This document shows positions 27,184 through 36,419 of a stretch of 64,000 bases of DNA, piece by piece. A program made the position numbers and the translations under genes. The number at the start of each line of letters is the position of its first letter. Positions within the stretch are counted from its first letter, which is position 1. A model generated the notes under the pieces. The model was not told where the DNA came from, did not search any database, and worked only from the letters and a program-made list of their open reading frames with translations. The DNA is from Cupriavidus nantongensis (GTDB lineage: Bacteria > Pseudomonadota > Gammaproteobacteria > Burkholderiales > Burkholderiaceae): contig NZ_CP014844.1 of assembly GCF_001598055.1 (NCBI RefSeq), forward strand, positions 2,162,967-2,226,966, written 5' to 3'.

Positions 27184-27735
27184 ATGGCCACGACCAAAAA
27201 AGGCGCAGAGCGACTGATCAAAAAGTATCCCAACCGCAGGCTCTACGATACCCAGACCAGCACCTACATCACCCTGGCCGACGTCAAGCAGCTGGTGATG
27301 GACTCCGAGGACTTCAAGGTCGTCGACGCCAAGTCCGGTGACGAACTGACGCGCAGCATCCTGCTGCAGATCATTCTGGAAGAAGAGACCGGCGGCGTGC
27401 CGATGTTCTCCAGCGCGATGCTGTCGCAGATCATCCGCTTCTACGGCCACGCCATGCAGGGCATGATGGGCACCTACCTGGAAAAGAATATCCAGGCCTT
27501 CATCGACATCCAGAACAAGCTGGCCGAGAACTCCAAGGGCCTGTATTCCGGCGAAGCATTCAGCCCCGACATGTGGTCGCAGTTCATGAACATGCAAGGC
27601 CCGATGATGCAGGGCATGATGAGCAACTACATCGAGCAGAGCAAGAACCTGTTCGTGCAGATGCAGGAGCAGATGCAGAACCAGGCCAAGAACATGTTCG
27701 GCACGTTCCCGTTCAACCAGCCGGACAAGAAGTAG
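27184..27735 (+). CDS. phaR: Polyhydroxyalkanoate synthesis repressor PhaR
   Basis: 183-residue DNA- and polymer-binding regulator. The N-terminal domain (~1-65) has the family signature IKKYPNRRLYDTQTSTYITLADVKQLV; the PHB accumulation regulatory domain follows at ~70-110. The C-terminal third is rich in Met and Gln (MMQGMMSNYIEQSKNLFVQMQEQMQNQ), a probable helix that contacts the granule surface. PhaR represses the phasin gene phaP and its own gene until granules titrate it. AAGGA lies ~10 bp before the ATG. Length equals that of H16 PhaR. It follows phaCAB but is transcribed separately. Confidence 0.97.
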   Translation: MATTKKGAERLIKKYPNRRLYDTQTSTYITLADVKQLVMDSEDFKVVDAKSGDELTRSILLQIILEEETGGVPMFSSAMLSQIIRFYGHAMQGMMGTYLEKNIQAFIDIQNKLAENSKGLYSGEAFSPDMWSQFMNMQGPMMQGMMSNYIEQSKNLFVQMQEQMQNQAKNMFGTFPFNQPDKK

Positions 27736-27741
27736 CAACAA

Positions 27742-27764
27742 GCGGCGGGCCGGGCGCCCGCCGC
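27742..27764. terminator. Hairpin between convergent phaR and higA-like genes
   Basis: GCGGCGGGC (27742-27750) pairs with GCCCGCCGC (27756-27764), loop of 5 nt. No T-run on either strand; probably a bidirectional stop or barrier. Confidence 0.5.
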
Positions 27765-27786
27765 GCATCCCCTCCCGGGCCGGCGC

Positions 27787-28077
27787 TCAGCCGGCGCTTG
27801 CATGCAGGCGAATCCCCAGCGCCCGCATCACCTTCCAGATCGTCCCGAATTCCGGATTGCCTTCGCCCGACAGCGAACGGTAGAGGCTTTCGCGCGACAG
27901 GCCGGTTTCGCGGGCCAGCCGCGTCATGCCGCGCGCGCGTGCGACCACGCCGAGCGCGTAGGCAATGAAGCGATCGTCGTCGCCGGCTTCGGCCAGGCAG
28001 GCGTCCAGGTAGGCGGCGATCTCTGTTTCGTTGCGCAGTTGTGCGGCCGAGTCCCAAGGGCGGGTTGGTTCTTTCAT
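27787..28077 (-). CDS. HigA-like antitoxin with helix-turn-helix
   Basis: 96-residue helix-turn-helix protein of the addiction-module antidote family. The DNA-binding helices lie in the centre (VARARGMTRLARETGLSRESLYRSLSGEGNPEFGT). The N-terminal ~25 residues likely contact the toxin. It is downstream of the toxin gene with 3 bp between, the reversed toxin-first order typical of higBA loci. It probably binds the palindrome at 28389-28404 to repress the pair. Confidence 0.85.
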   Translation of the reverse strand: MKEPTRPWDSAAQLRNETEIAAYLDACLAEAGDDDRFIAYALGVVARARGMTRLARETGLSRESLYRSLSGEGNPEFGTIWKVMRALGIRLHASAG

Positions 28078-28080
28078 GGC

Positions 28081-28380
28081 TCACTCCAGGTCAAGATTCG
28101 CCGCGAGGTGGCGTGCCCGGTCGATATCAGCGTGCTGGGTCGACTTGTTGCCGCCGCAGAGAAGTACGACAAGAACTTCACCGCGTCGCTGAAAATAGAT
28201 GCGGTAGCCGGGGCCATGATCCACCCGCATTTCAAAGAGGCCAGCGCCAAGGGCTTTCACGTCGCCTGGATTTCCGTTCAGCATGCGGTCGATTCGGACC
28301 TGGATGCGAATCCTGGCAGCGTTGTCGCGCAAGGCGGAGTACCAGCGGTCGAACGTTTGGGTTGTGCGGATGCTGAGCAT
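28081..28380 (-). CDS. RelE/HigB-type toxin (addiction module killer protein family)
   Basis: 99 residues, the toxin of a type II pair. It has the family core F-x-M-R-x-D-x-G-P-G-Y-R-I-Y-F near residues 49-63 and the GGNKSTQHADIDRA motif near 77-90, where the conserved Lys and Asp sit. RelE-fold toxins cut mRNA on the ribosome; activity here is inferred. It begins 8 bp from a perfect palindrome. The pair sits between phaR and dusC and looks like a small accessory insertion in otherwise conserved backbone. Confidence 0.85.
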   Translation of the reverse strand: MLSIRTTQTFDRWYSALRDNAARIRIQVRIDRMLNGNPGDVKALGAGLFEMRVDHGPGYRIYFQRRGEVLVVLLCGGNKSTQHADIDRARHLAANLDLE

Positions 28381-28388
28381 ACCACACC

Positions 28389-28404
28389 GTAGCCTTTAGG
28401 CTAC
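28389..28404. promoter_or_regulatory. Palindromic operator of the HigBA-like pair
   Basis: GTAGCCT-TT-AGGCTAC, perfect 7-bp arms, ending 8 bp upstream of the toxin start codon on the minus strand. Such dyads are the usual autoregulatory sites of toxin-antitoxin operons. Confidence 0.75.
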
Positions 28405-28602
28405 AGGCGTGGAATCATCGATTCCCGAAAAACCACCCCATCCCAAAGCAGGTAGAATGCGCGCTTTGCCCCGTCCGGGGCCTCTGTATCGCACCCTTCA
28501 GCGGCGGCTCGGTTCGGGACTCGCCTTGCTTGCGCGGCGTCCCATGTCCTGCCTTCTCCAACCTTTCTCTCCGGCGCCGGTGCCCGCGGCGCGGTGCCTG
28601 CC

Positions 28603-29559
28603 ATGAGCCGGCTGTTCCTGGCCCCGATGGAGGGGCTTGCCGACTACGTGCTGCGCGATGTGCTGACCGAGACCGGCGGCTACGACGGCTGCGTGTCGGA
28701 GTTCGTGCGGGTGACGGGGTCGCTGCTGCCGGCACGAGTCTATGAGCGCGACACGCCCGAGATCCTGTCCGGTGGCTATACCCGCAGCGGCACGCCGATG
28801 GTGATCCAGCTGCTGGGCAGCGATCCCGAGTGGCTGGCGCGCAATGCCGCCTTTGCCGCGACCTTGTCGCCGCATGGCATCGACCTGAACTTCGGCTGTC
28901 CCGCCAAGGTCGTCAACCGGCATGGCGGCGGCGCGATGCTGCTGACCAACCCGGCGCTGCTGAACCGGATCGTCGCGTCGGTGCGCGCCGCGGTGCCGGC
29001 CGGTATTCCGGTGACTGCCAAGATGCGGCTGGGCGTATCGGATACCGCGCTGGCCATCGATTGCGCCACCGCGCTGGCCGAAGGCGGCGCGGCCTCGCTG
29101 GTGGTGCATGCCCGCACGCGCGACCACGGCTACCGGCCGCCGGCCCACTGGGACTGGATCGCGCGCATTGCGGCGGCCGTCGACATCCCCGTGATAGCGA
29201 ATGGCGACGTCTGGACCGTCGCGGACTGGGTGCGCTGCCGCGAGGTCAGCGGCTGCGACGACGTCATGATCGGGCGCGGCGCCGTCTCGGACCCGTTCCT
29301 GGCGCTGCGCATTCGCGGCCGGATGGCCAGCACGCCGTCCGCTGAAGAATGGCCGCTGGTGCTGGGCCAGATCGCGACGTACCTGGACAAACTGCATGCG
29401 CGCATCGCCTCATGCCATGAGCACGGACGCGTCAAGCTCTGGCTCAGCTACCTGAAGCGGACCTGGCCGCAGGCGGGCGAACTGCATGCGGCGATCCGGC
29501 GCATGCAGAACTCGCTGCAGATCGCGCAGTTGCTGGAAGAGCTTCAGAGCGCGAAGTGA
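28603..29559 (+). CDS. dusC: tRNA-dihydrouridine synthase, DusC type
   Basis: 318-residue flavoenzyme reducing uridine to dihydrouridine in tRNA, position 16 by analogy with E. coli DusC. It has LAPMEGLADYVLRDVLTE at the start, the FMN-barrel and catalytic Cys99 in LNFGCPAKVVNRHGGG, and VIANGDVWTVADW. Phosphate binding is in the DDVMIGRGA loop. ATG 28603 is preferred to an in-frame GTG nine bases upstream because it gives the standard MSRLFLAPMEG start. It is upstream of rimO with a 160-bp gap and may be read separately. Confidence 0.93.
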   Translation: MSRLFLAPMEGLADYVLRDVLTETGGYDGCVSEFVRVTGSLLPARVYERDTPEILSGGYTRSGTPMVIQLLGSDPEWLARNAAFAATLSPHGIDLNFGCPAKVVNRHGGGAMLLTNPALLNRIVASVRAAVPAGIPVTAKMRLGVSDTALAIDCATALAEGGAASLVVHARTRDHGYRPPAHWDWIARIAAAVDIPVIANGDVWTVADWVRCREVSGCDDVMIGRGAVSDPFLALRIRGRMASTPSAEEWPLVLGQIATYLDKLHARIASCHEHGRVKLWLSYLKRTWPQAGELHAAIRRMQNSLQIAQLLEELQSAK

Positions 29560-29720
29560 CGTCGGCCTGACTGCGGCCCGTGCAGCATGTCGTGCCTCAG
29601 GCGCCGGCAAATTGCGGCAAACGGTTAAAATGCGCGATTGCCTGTTTCGCGCCCGGCGGCCTTGTCCCCGTGACCCGACGGTCCGGCCGCCCGCGCCTTG
29701 CCCCACATTCGGATTCCAAC

Positions 29721-31100
29721 GTGAAAAACCCCTCAGAAGCAACGAACCAGAAAGACCATAGTCCGCGTGTGGGATTCGTTTCCCTTGGCTGCCCGAAAGC
29801 GCTGGTCGACTCCGAGCAGATCATCACCCAGCTACGCGCCGAGGGCTATGCCATCAGCGGCACCTATGACGGCGCCGACCTGGTCGTGGTCAACACCTGC
29901 GGCTTTATCGACGAAGCGGTGCAGGAAAGCCTGGATGCGATCGGCGAAGCGCTGACCGAGAACGGCAAGGTCATCGTCACCGGCTGCCTGGGCGCAAAGA
30001 AGGACGCGGCGGGCCACGATATCGTGTCGTCGGTGCATCCCAAGGTGCTGGCCGTGACCGGCCCGCACGCGCTGGGCGAGGTGATGCAGGCGGTGCACAC
30101 GCACCTGCCCAAGCCGCACGATCCGTTCACCGACCTGGTGCCGGCCGCCGGCATCAAGCTCACGCCCAAGCACTACGCCTACCTGAAGATCTCCGAGGGC
30201 TGCAACCACCGCTGCTCGTTCTGCATCATCCCGTCGATGCGCGGCGACCTGGTCTCGCGCCCGGTGGCCGAGGTCATGCTGGAGGCCGAGAACCTGTTCA
30301 AGGCCGGGGTCAAGGAACTGCTGGTGATCTCGCAGGACACCAGTGCCTATGGCGTCGACGTCAAGTACCGCACCGGCTTCTGGAACGGCCGTCCGCTCAA
30401 GACCCGCATGACCGAGCTGGTGGCGGCGCTGGGCGAACTGGCCGCGCAGTATGGCGCCTGGGTGCGCCTGCATTACGTGTACCCATACCCGCACGTCGAC
30501 GAAATCATCCCGCTGATGAACAACGGCCACGTGCTGCCGTACCTGGACGTGCCGCTGCAGCACGCCCACCCGGACGTGCTCAAGCGCATGAAGCGCCCGG
30601 CCAATGCTGAAAAGACCATGGACCGCATCCGCGCCTGGCGCGAGATCTGTCCGGACCTGACCATCCGCAGCACCTTTATCGCCGGTTTCCCGGGCGAGAC
30701 CGAGGCCGAGTTCCAGACGCTGCTGGACTTCATCGCCGAGGCCGAGCTGGACCGCGTCGGCTGCTTCGCGTATTCGCCGGTGGAGGGCGCCACCGCCAAC
30801 GACCTGCCGGGCGCGCTGCCCGACGAAGTGCGCGAGGAACGCCGCGCCCGTTTCATGGAAGTTGCCGAGGCGGTGTCCGCGCGCCGCCTGCAGCGCAAGG
30901 TCGGCCAGACCCTGCGCGTGCTGGTCGACGAGGTCAACCAGGATGGCGGCATCGGCCGCTCGTCGGCGGATGCGCCGGAAATCGACGGCCTGGTCTATAT
31001 CGCACCGGCGCAGCGCACTTCGCAACGCTATCGCGCAGGGGAGTTCGTCGACGTGAAGATCACCGGCGCCGACGGCCACGACCTGTGGGGCGAGGTCTGA
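29721..31100 (+). CDS. rimO: Ribosomal protein S12 methylthiotransferase RimO
   Basis: 459-residue radical SAM enzyme that adds a methylthio group to the conserved Asp of ribosomal protein S12. The N-terminal UPF0004 domain binds one Fe-S cluster through Cys in [15 protein letters not shown] and TGCLG. The radical SAM motif C-x3-C-x2-C is in [15 protein letters not shown] domain ends the protein. The start is taken at GTG 29721 because it gives the expected N-terminus [12 protein letters not shown]; the long upstream extension has no support. A weak GGA precedes it. Confidence 0.95.
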   Translation: MKNPSEATNQKDHSPRVGFVSLGCPKALVDSEQIITQLRAEGYAISGTYDGADLVVVNTCGFIDEAVQESLDAIGEALTENGKVIVTGCLGAKKDAAGHDIVSSVHPKVLAVTGPHALGEVMQAVHTHLPKPHDPFTDLVPAAGIKLTPKHYAYLKISEGCNHRCSFCIIPSMRGDLVSRPVAEVMLEAENLFKAGVKELLVISQDTSAYGVDVKYRTGFWNGRPLKTRMTELVAALGELAAQYGAWVRLHYVYPYPHVDEIIPLMNNGHVLPYLDVPLQHAHPDVLKRMKRPANAEKTMDRIRAWREICPDLTIRSTFIAGFPGETEAEFQTLLDFIAEAELDRVGCFAYSPVEGATANDLPGALPDEVREERRARFMEVAEAVSARRLQRKVGQTLRVLVDEVNQDGGIGRSSADAPEIDGLVYIAPAQRTSQRYRAGEFVDVKITGADGHDLWGEV

Positions 31101-31154
31101 GCTAGTCCCGCAGGACGATGCCGGCAAGGGTGCCATTAGGTAAAAGTACGACCG

Positions 31155-31182
31155 TTCGCTTCGGCTGCGCTGCGGCTATACT
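31155..31182 (+). promoter_or_regulatory. Candidate promoter of bktB
   Basis: TATACT (31177-31182) is a good -10. TTCGCT (31155-31160) is a poor -35 at 16 bp. It is the only plausible promoter in the 115-bp gap between rimO and bktB. Confidence 0.4.
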
Positions 31183-31215
31183 GTGCGGTGCAACATAACC
31201 TGGATGGAGACAGTC

Positions 31216-32400
31216 ATGACGCGTGAAGTCGTAGTAGTGAGCGGTGTCCGTACCGCGATCGGGACCTTTGGCGGCAGCCTGAAGGACGTGGCGCCGGCCG
31301 AGCTGGGCGCGCTGGTGGTGCGCGAGGCGCTGGCCCGCGCGCAGGTGTCGGGCGACGACGTCGGCCACGTGGTGTTCGGCAACGTGATCCAGACCGAGCC
31401 GCGCGACATGTACCTGGGCCGCGTCGCCGCCGTCAATGGCGGCGTGTCGATCAACGCCCCGGCGCTGACCGTCAACCGGCTGTGCGGCTCGGGCCTGCAG
31501 GCCATCGTCAGCGCCGCGCAGACCATCCTGCTGGGCGATGCCGACGTCGCCATCGGCGGCGGCGCCGAAAGCATGAGCCGCGCCCCGTACCTGGCCCCGG
31601 CGGCACGCTGGGGCGCGCGCATGGGCGATGCCGGCCTGGTCGACATGATGCTGGGCGCGCTGCACGACCCGTTCCACCGCATCCACATGGGCGTGACCGC
31701 GGAAAATGTGGCCAAAGAGTACGAGATCTCGCGCACGCAGCAGGACGAAGCCGCGCTGGAATCGCACCGCCGCGCCTCGGCCGCGATCAAGGCCGGCTAC
31801 TTCAAGGACCAGATCGTCCCGGTGGTGACCAAGGGCCGCAAGGGCGAGGTCACCTTCGACACCGACGAGCATGTGCGCCATGACGCCACCATGGATGACA
31901 TGACCAAGCTCAAGCCGGTCTTCGTCAAGGAAAACGGCACCGTCACCGCCGGCAATGCCTCGGGCCTGAACGACGCCGCCGCCGCGGTGGTGATGATGGA
32001 GCGCGCCGAGGCCGAGCGCCGCGGCCTGAAGCCGCTGGCGCGCCTGGTGTCCTACGGCCATGCCGGCGTCGACCCCAAGACCATGGGCATCGGCCCGGTG
32101 CCGGCGACGAAGATCGCGCTCGAGCGTGCCGGCCTGCAGGTGTCGGACCTGGACGTGATCGAAGCCAACGAGGCCTTTGCCGCGCAGGCCTGCGCGGTCA
32201 GCAAGGCGCTCGGCCTGGACCCGGCCAAGGTCAATCCGAACGGCTCGGGCATCTCGCTGGGCCACCCGATCGGCGCCACCGGCGCGCTGATCACGGTCAA
32301 GGCGCTGCATGAGCTGAACCGCATCCAGGGCCGCTACGCGCTGGTGACGATGTGCATCGGCGGCGGGCAGGGCATTGCCGCGATCTTCGAACGGATCTGA
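31216..32400 (+). CDS. bktB: Beta-ketothiolase BktB
   Basis: 394-residue thiolase with broad chain-length range; in C. necator it forms 3-ketovaleryl-CoA and is needed for 3-hydroxyvalerate in copolymers. It matches H16 BktB nearly throughout, with small changes (DPKTMGIG where I recall DPKAMGIG). Active residues: Cys90 in NRLCGSGLQAI, His in GHPIGATGALI (~350) and Cys in TMCIGGGQG (~380). ATG 31216 follows GGAGA by 5 bp, and longer in-frame starts are not needed. It is a paralogue of PhaA at 24768 and closes the polymer-related region. Confidence 0.97.
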   Translation: MTREVVVVSGVRTAIGTFGGSLKDVAPAELGALVVREALARAQVSGDDVGHVVFGNVIQTEPRDMYLGRVAAVNGGVSINAPALTVNRLCGSGLQAIVSAAQTILLGDADVAIGGGAESMSRAPYLAPAARWGARMGDAGLVDMMLGALHDPFHRIHMGVTAENVAKEYEISRTQQDEAALESHRRASAAIKAGYFKDQIVPVVTKGRKGEVTFDTDEHVRHDATMDDMTKLKPVFVKENGTVTAGNASGLNDAAAAVVMMERAEAERRGLKPLARLVSYGHAGVDPKTMGIGPVPATKIALERAGLQVSDLDVIEANEAFAAQACAVSKALGLDPAKVNPNGSGISLGHPIGATGALITVKALHELNRIQGRYALVTMCIGGGQGIAAIFERI

Positions 32401-32408
32401 GGATTGCC

Positions 32409-33032
32409 TTGCGCGTGGCCCGGCTGACCGACCTGTGCACGACCCTTGGTGCCGCCGCCGTGCTCGCCCTGGCGGGCGCGGCGCAGGCGGCGCCCGCCAC
32501 CGAGCTGTCGACCGGCCCGGTGAATGGCGCCACCGCGGGCGGTGAAGCGCTGGGCCTGAACCAGGCCATCCGCGACGGCGAGGCCCGCCGCGGCGCGGCG
32601 CTATCGACCGGCGCCGCGCGGCCGCTGGCACCGCGGCCGGAGTATGCGTCGCTGCCGGTCTATGTCGGCAAGGTCGGCGACCAGCCGGTGCGCCTGCGCC
32701 TGGGCCCCAAGCCCGACGAGCGCGACAGCGTGCGCGGCGAGTACAGCGGCCGCGGCGCCGGCGTGCGGCTGCTGGCCGGCGAGTGGGAGGACGGCGCCTT
32801 CCTGATGGAAGAGTCCGACGACGGCACCCGGGTGTCGGGCAACTGGGAGGGCACCATAGATGCCAGCGGCGCCGTGCGCGGCACCTGGACCGATGCCTTC
32901 AACCCGGCAATCGTGCTGCCGTTCTTCATCCGCCCGCTGGGCATGCTGGTGATTCCCCCGTTCGACATGACGCCCAACAGCGGCGTCACCTACGCGCCGC
33001 CGCCGCCGAAGTCGTCGATTTCCGGCTGGTAG
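32409..33032 (+). CDS. Exported protein of unknown function following bktB
   Basis: 207 residues from a TTG start. GAGG at 32399-32402 lies 6 bp before this TTG and an alternative GTG is at 32415; no ATG gives the signal peptide. Residues ~1-28 are a Sec signal (hydrophobic TLGAAAVLALAGAAQA, cut after AQA). The mature protein has an alternating beta-rich, acidic region (VRGEYSGRGAGVRLLAGEWEDGAFLMEESDDGTRVSGNWEG) that resembles small lipocalin-like or beta-barrel sheets, then a Pro-rich end. It could share the bktB transcript. No family recognised. Confidence 0.75.
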   Translation: MRVARLTDLCTTLGAAAVLALAGAAQAAPATELSTGPVNGATAGGEALGLNQAIRDGEARRGAALSTGAARPLAPRPEYASLPVYVGKVGDQPVRLRLGPKPDERDSVRGEYSGRGAGVRLLAGEWEDGAFLMEESDDGTRVSGNWEGTIDASGAVRGTWTDAFNPAIVLPFFIRPLGMLVIPPFDMTPNSGVTYAPPPPKSSISGW

Positions 33033-33167
33033 GCCTTTTCCGGCGCCACGCGCTGAAGCCTCCCGGTGGCGCGGGCGGCATTTGCTGGTAAGCTCGGAGG
33101 CTCATCGCGTCTCATGCCTGACCGTGCCGCGCGCTGCGGCCGGCCAGCAGCCAGCAAGGAAACCGCC

Positions 33168-34391
33168 GTGTCCGATTCCCCATCCGACAAGCCCGCATCC
33201 CCCGCCCATTACCTGCAGACCGTCGCGGTCCAGCCCGAGCTGGACATCGCTCCCGGCTTTGCCTCGTTCTCCCCGGCCACGCACCGCGGCTCGACCGTGG
33301 TGTTCCGCAACCTCGCCGAACTGCGCGCGCATGGCGACGGCGCCACCACCTACTGGCGCTACGGCCTGCATGCCACGCCGACCAGCGAGGCGCTGTGCCA
33401 GCACCTGGCGCTGCTCGAGGGCGCGCGCCACACGCTGCTGCAGCCGTCGGGGCTGGCGGCGATCTCGCTGGTGTATTTCGCGCTGCTCAAGAGCGGCGAC
33501 GACGTGCTGGTGCCGCATAACGTCTACGGCCCCAACCGCGACCACGGCGAGTGGCTGGCGCGCGACTTCGGCGTGACCGTGCGCTACTACGATCCCATGG
33601 ACGCCGCCGCGGTGCCCGCGCTGATCCAGCCCAACACGCGCCTGATCTGGATGGAATCACCCGGCTCGGTGACGATGGAAGTGCCCGACTGCGGTGCCAT
33701 CGTCGCCGCGGCGCGCGCGCGCGGCGTGCTGACCGCGATCGACAATACCTGGTCGGCCGGCGTCTATTTCCGCCCGTTCGAGCTGGGCATCGATATCTCG
33801 GTGCAGGCGCTGACCAAGTACCAGTCCGGCGGCAGCGACGTGCTGATGGGCGCGGTGCTGACCTGCGACGATGGCCTGCACGGCCGGCTCAAGCGCGCCC
33901 GCATGCTGATGGGCTGGGGCGTGTCCGCCGACGACTGCCACCTGGTGCTGCGCGCGCTGCCGAGCCTGCCGGTGCGGTTGGCCGCGCATGACCGCGCCGC
34001 GCGCGAGGTGGCCGAATGGCTGCGCCAGCGGCCGGAGGTGGCACGCGTGCTGCATCCCGCGCTGCCGGATTGTCCCGGCCATGCCAACTGGCGGCGCGAA
34101 TTCACCGGCGCCAGCGGGCTGTTCGCCATCGTGCTGCGCGAGCGCTATACGCGCCAGCAGGTCGATGCCTTCGTCGAGGCCCTGCAGCTGTTCGCCATCG
34201 GCTGGTCGTGGGGCGGCGCGCACAGCCTGGCGGTGCCGTACCACGTGCAGGGCATGCGCCCGGCGGGCACCTGGCCGCCGGCGGGCTGGAACGATACCGG
34301 CGAGCTGGTGCGGCTCTATATCGGCCTGGAAGACACGCGCGACCTGATCGCCGACCTGCGCCAGGCGATCGAGGCTACGCTGTCCGCCTGA
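33168..34391 (+). CDS. metC: Cystathionine beta-lyase-like PLP enzyme
   Basis: 407 residues, Cys/Met metabolism PLP-dependent family, cytoplasmic. The PLP lysine lies in ALTKYQSGGSDVLMG. Cofactor contacts include HNVYGPNRD and IDNTWSAGVYFRPF. AAGGAAA precedes the GTG at 33168, and the N-terminus (MSDSPSDKPASPAHYLQT) is acceptable; the longer ORF upstream is not supported. Beta-lyases split cystathionine to homocysteine in methionine synthesis. Cystathionine gamma-synthase or methionine gamma-lyase relatives are hard to exclude by eye, hence the cautious symbol. Confidence 0.85.
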   Translation: MSDSPSDKPASPAHYLQTVAVQPELDIAPGFASFSPATHRGSTVVFRNLAELRAHGDGATTYWRYGLHATPTSEALCQHLALLEGARHTLLQPSGLAAISLVYFALLKSGDDVLVPHNVYGPNRDHGEWLARDFGVTVRYYDPMDAAAVPALIQPNTRLIWMESPGSVTMEVPDCGAIVAAARARGVLTAIDNTWSAGVYFRPFELGIDISVQALTKYQSGGSDVLMGAVLTCDDGLHGRLKRARMLMGWGVSADDCHLVLRALPSLPVRLAAHDRAAREVAEWLRQRPEVARVLHPALPDCPGHANWRREFTGASGLFAIVLRERYTRQQVDAFVEALQLFAIGWSWGGAHSLAVPYHVQGMRPAGTWPPAGWNDTGELVRLYIGLEDTRDLIADLRQAIEATLSA

Positions 34392-34417
34392 TCGCGCCGC
34401 CAGATTGGGCGCCGAGA

Positions 34418-34657
34418 TCAGGCCGGCTGCCTCAGCGCCAGGTTGAGCTGGTCGACGACTTCGGCCCAGTCGGCGTCGTCGAGCAGCTCGTCGCGCAGCA
34501 GGGTCGCCTGCGCTGGCGTCCAGAACGGGGCTTCGGCCAGGTCGAGGGTCTCGGGCAGCGGCGCGTGCCTGCCGATGAAATCGCGGATGCTGGCTTCGTC
34601 GGACGCCAGGCCGAGCTGGTCGAACAGCTCTGAAAACTGGTGGAAGGTCGGTTCCAT
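34418..34657 (-). CDS. DUF2789 family protein
   Basis: 79 residues, acidic and helical. The start MEPTFHQFSELFDQLGL matches the DUF2789 pattern, in which a short Phe/Leu-rich helix opens the protein, and the rest (IRDFIGRHAPLPETLDLAEAPFWTPAQATLLRDEL) follows. Function unknown. It is convergent with metC, and its start has no clear ribosome binding site. Confidence 0.82.
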   Translation of the reverse strand: MEPTFHQFSELFDQLGLASDEASIRDFIGRHAPLPETLDLAEAPFWTPAQATLLRDELLDDADWAEVVDQLNLALRQPA

Positions 34658-34759
34658 GATGGTCGGGCTCGCGGTGGTTGACCTCAGGTAGTGTAGGGCA
34701 GCCACGAAAACAAGAACGAACGCCGTGGCGTCCGTTTTTCATGGTGCCGGCGCTGCGCT

Positions 34760-36409
34760 TCAGCGCGTCTCGGTGCCGGACAGCGCTTTGGCCTCGGCTG
34801 CGGGGCTGGCGGCCGCTTGCGCGCGCGCGGCGCGCGGCATGGCCCAGACCGATTCCGCCGGCCCGCTGCGGGCGCGGCGCGCGGTGGCGCGGGCGAGCGC
34901 GACAAAACCCGCCGCCAGCGCGATCGCACCGAGGTCGAAGCCGGCGATGATCCAGTGCCCGCTGGGGATGCTGTGCAGCAGGTGGTCGCCGGTCAGGATC
35001 GCGTTCGACAGCGGCACCGTCAGCGCGGCCAGCGCGGCGGCATAGAGCAGCTCCACCGCCGCGCGCACCGGCGGGCGCAGCAGCGCCCACGCGCAGGCCA
35101 GGCCGAACACGACGAAATAGGTCTGGCTGACGGCGCGCTCGGGCCACAGCAGCGCCGCCGGGAAGCACAGCGCCACGCCGATGCAGCAGCCGATGCAGAC
35201 GCCCACGGTAGCCTGCGCCAGCAGGCGATGCACGCGCGGCTGCTCGGCCTGGCGCAGCTTGCGCCGCGATTCGATCCACAGCAGGTTGCCCGAATAGAAC
35301 AGGAAGGCGCCGGCCAGCCCGGCCAGCAGGTAGACCAGCCGCACCGGCAGCTCGCCGAAGGTGCCGAAATGCAGCGCGTACAGCGCGCTGTAGAGACCAT
35401 GGTTGCCGTCGCGCGCACCGGCGGTCTGGTTGGCCGTCAGCTGGCCGGCATTGGGTTCGCCGCTGGCGGCATGGATGCCGACCGAGCCCAGGTTGCCGAG
35501 CGCCCGCGTGCTGGTGCCGCGCACTTCGACCACCGCGTTGGCGTCGCCGTAGCGCTGGAAGCGGAACGATTCCGGCGTGAAGCGCTCGCCGCCGTGTTCG
35601 CGCGCAATCTGCATCAGCGTGGCGGTGGGCAGCGTCGGCACCGCGCGGCCCGCCGCGGCCACTTCCGGCACCGCGGTGGTGGCGGTCGGCACCGCCTCGA
35701 ACAGGCGGCCGTTGAAGGTCAGCGTGTTGAACACCATCATCAGCACCAGCGACAGGCAGAACAGCGCGCCGGTGATGGCAAAGATCAGGTGGAAGGGCAG
35801 GCTGAACAGGCCCAGCACGTTGTGGGTGTCCATCCAGAAGCGCTTGAGGTTGCGCCCGGGGCGCACCGCGAACAGGTCCTTCTTCAGCCGCGGCAGGTGC
35901 AGCAGCACGCCGGACACCAGCGCCAGCCCGTACAGCACCGAGATCGCGCCCATGAAATAGATGCCGCCGACCGGGATGCCCAGCGAATAGTGCAGGCTGT
36001 TCAGGAATGCCGACAGCTCGCCCATGACGTGGTCGCGCGAGGTGTCGCGCTGCATCGCGGCGTTGCCGGCCAGGCGCGCGTCGGTGGTCATCTGCCACTC
36101 GCCGGCCTGGTCCTGCCAGTAGGCCGAGATATTGGGCTCGCCCTCCGACGGCATGATCACATAGGCACTGGCCGCGGCTTCAGGGTGGATCGCGACCAGC
36201 TTCTGCATGAAGCGGTCGACCGCGGCCGGGTCGGCCTTGGCCTCGACCGGCGCGCTGCCCTTGAGCCGCGCGGGCGACTGCCACACATGCAGCTCGTGGT
36301 GGAATACGGTGATGGCCCCGGCAAAGAAGGCGATAAACAGGGCCCAGCCGGCCATCAGGCCGACCCAGGTGTGCAGCGTCTGGTACAGGCGCAGGGTTGC
36401 GGTTTTCAT
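34760..36409 (-). CDS. PepSY-associated transmembrane protein, likely iron-siderophore uptake related
   Basis: 549-residue inner-membrane protein of the PepSY_TM/PiuB type. An N-terminal helix (TWVGLMAGWALFIAFFAGAITVFHHEL) carries the conserved His pair; three more helices follow around residues 145-235, a large periplasmic part at ~240-350, and several helices to the C-terminus. Such proteins are thought to reduce or release iron from siderophores at the inner membrane, but this is not well established. It is the last of three genes behind a Fur box, so iron-regulated expression is likely. Confidence 0.85.
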   Translation of the reverse strand: MKTATLRLYQTLHTWVGLMAGWALFIAFFAGAITVFHHELHVWQSPARLKGSAPVEAKADPAAVDRFMQKLVAIHPEAAASAYVIMPSEGEPNISAYWQDQAGEWQMTTDARLAGNAAMQRDTSRDHVMGELSAFLNSLHYSLGIPVGGIYFMGAISVLYGLALVSGVLLHLPRLKKDLFAVRPGRNLKRFWMDTHNVLGLFSLPFHLIFAITGALFCLSLVLMMVFNTLTFNGRLFEAVPTATTAVPEVAAAGRAVPTLPTATLMQIAREHGGERFTPESFRFQRYGDANAVVEVRGTSTRALGNLGSVGIHAASGEPNAGQLTANQTAGARDGNHGLYSALYALHFGTFGELPVRLVYLLAGLAGAFLFYSGNLLWIESRRKLRQAEQPRVHRLLAQATVGVCIGCCIGVALCFPAALLWPERAVSQTYFVVFGLACAWALLRPPVRAAVELLYAAALAALTVPLSNAILTGDHLLHSIPSGHWIIAGFDLGAIALAAGFVALARATARRARSGPAESVWAMPRAARAQAAASPAAEAKALSGTETR

Positions 36410-36419
36410 GATGGCAGTC

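Noticed and set aside
28441..28460. Promoter for dusC at TAGAAT 28453-28458
   Set aside because: No TTG-type -35 at 16-18 bp; too weak to list as a feature.
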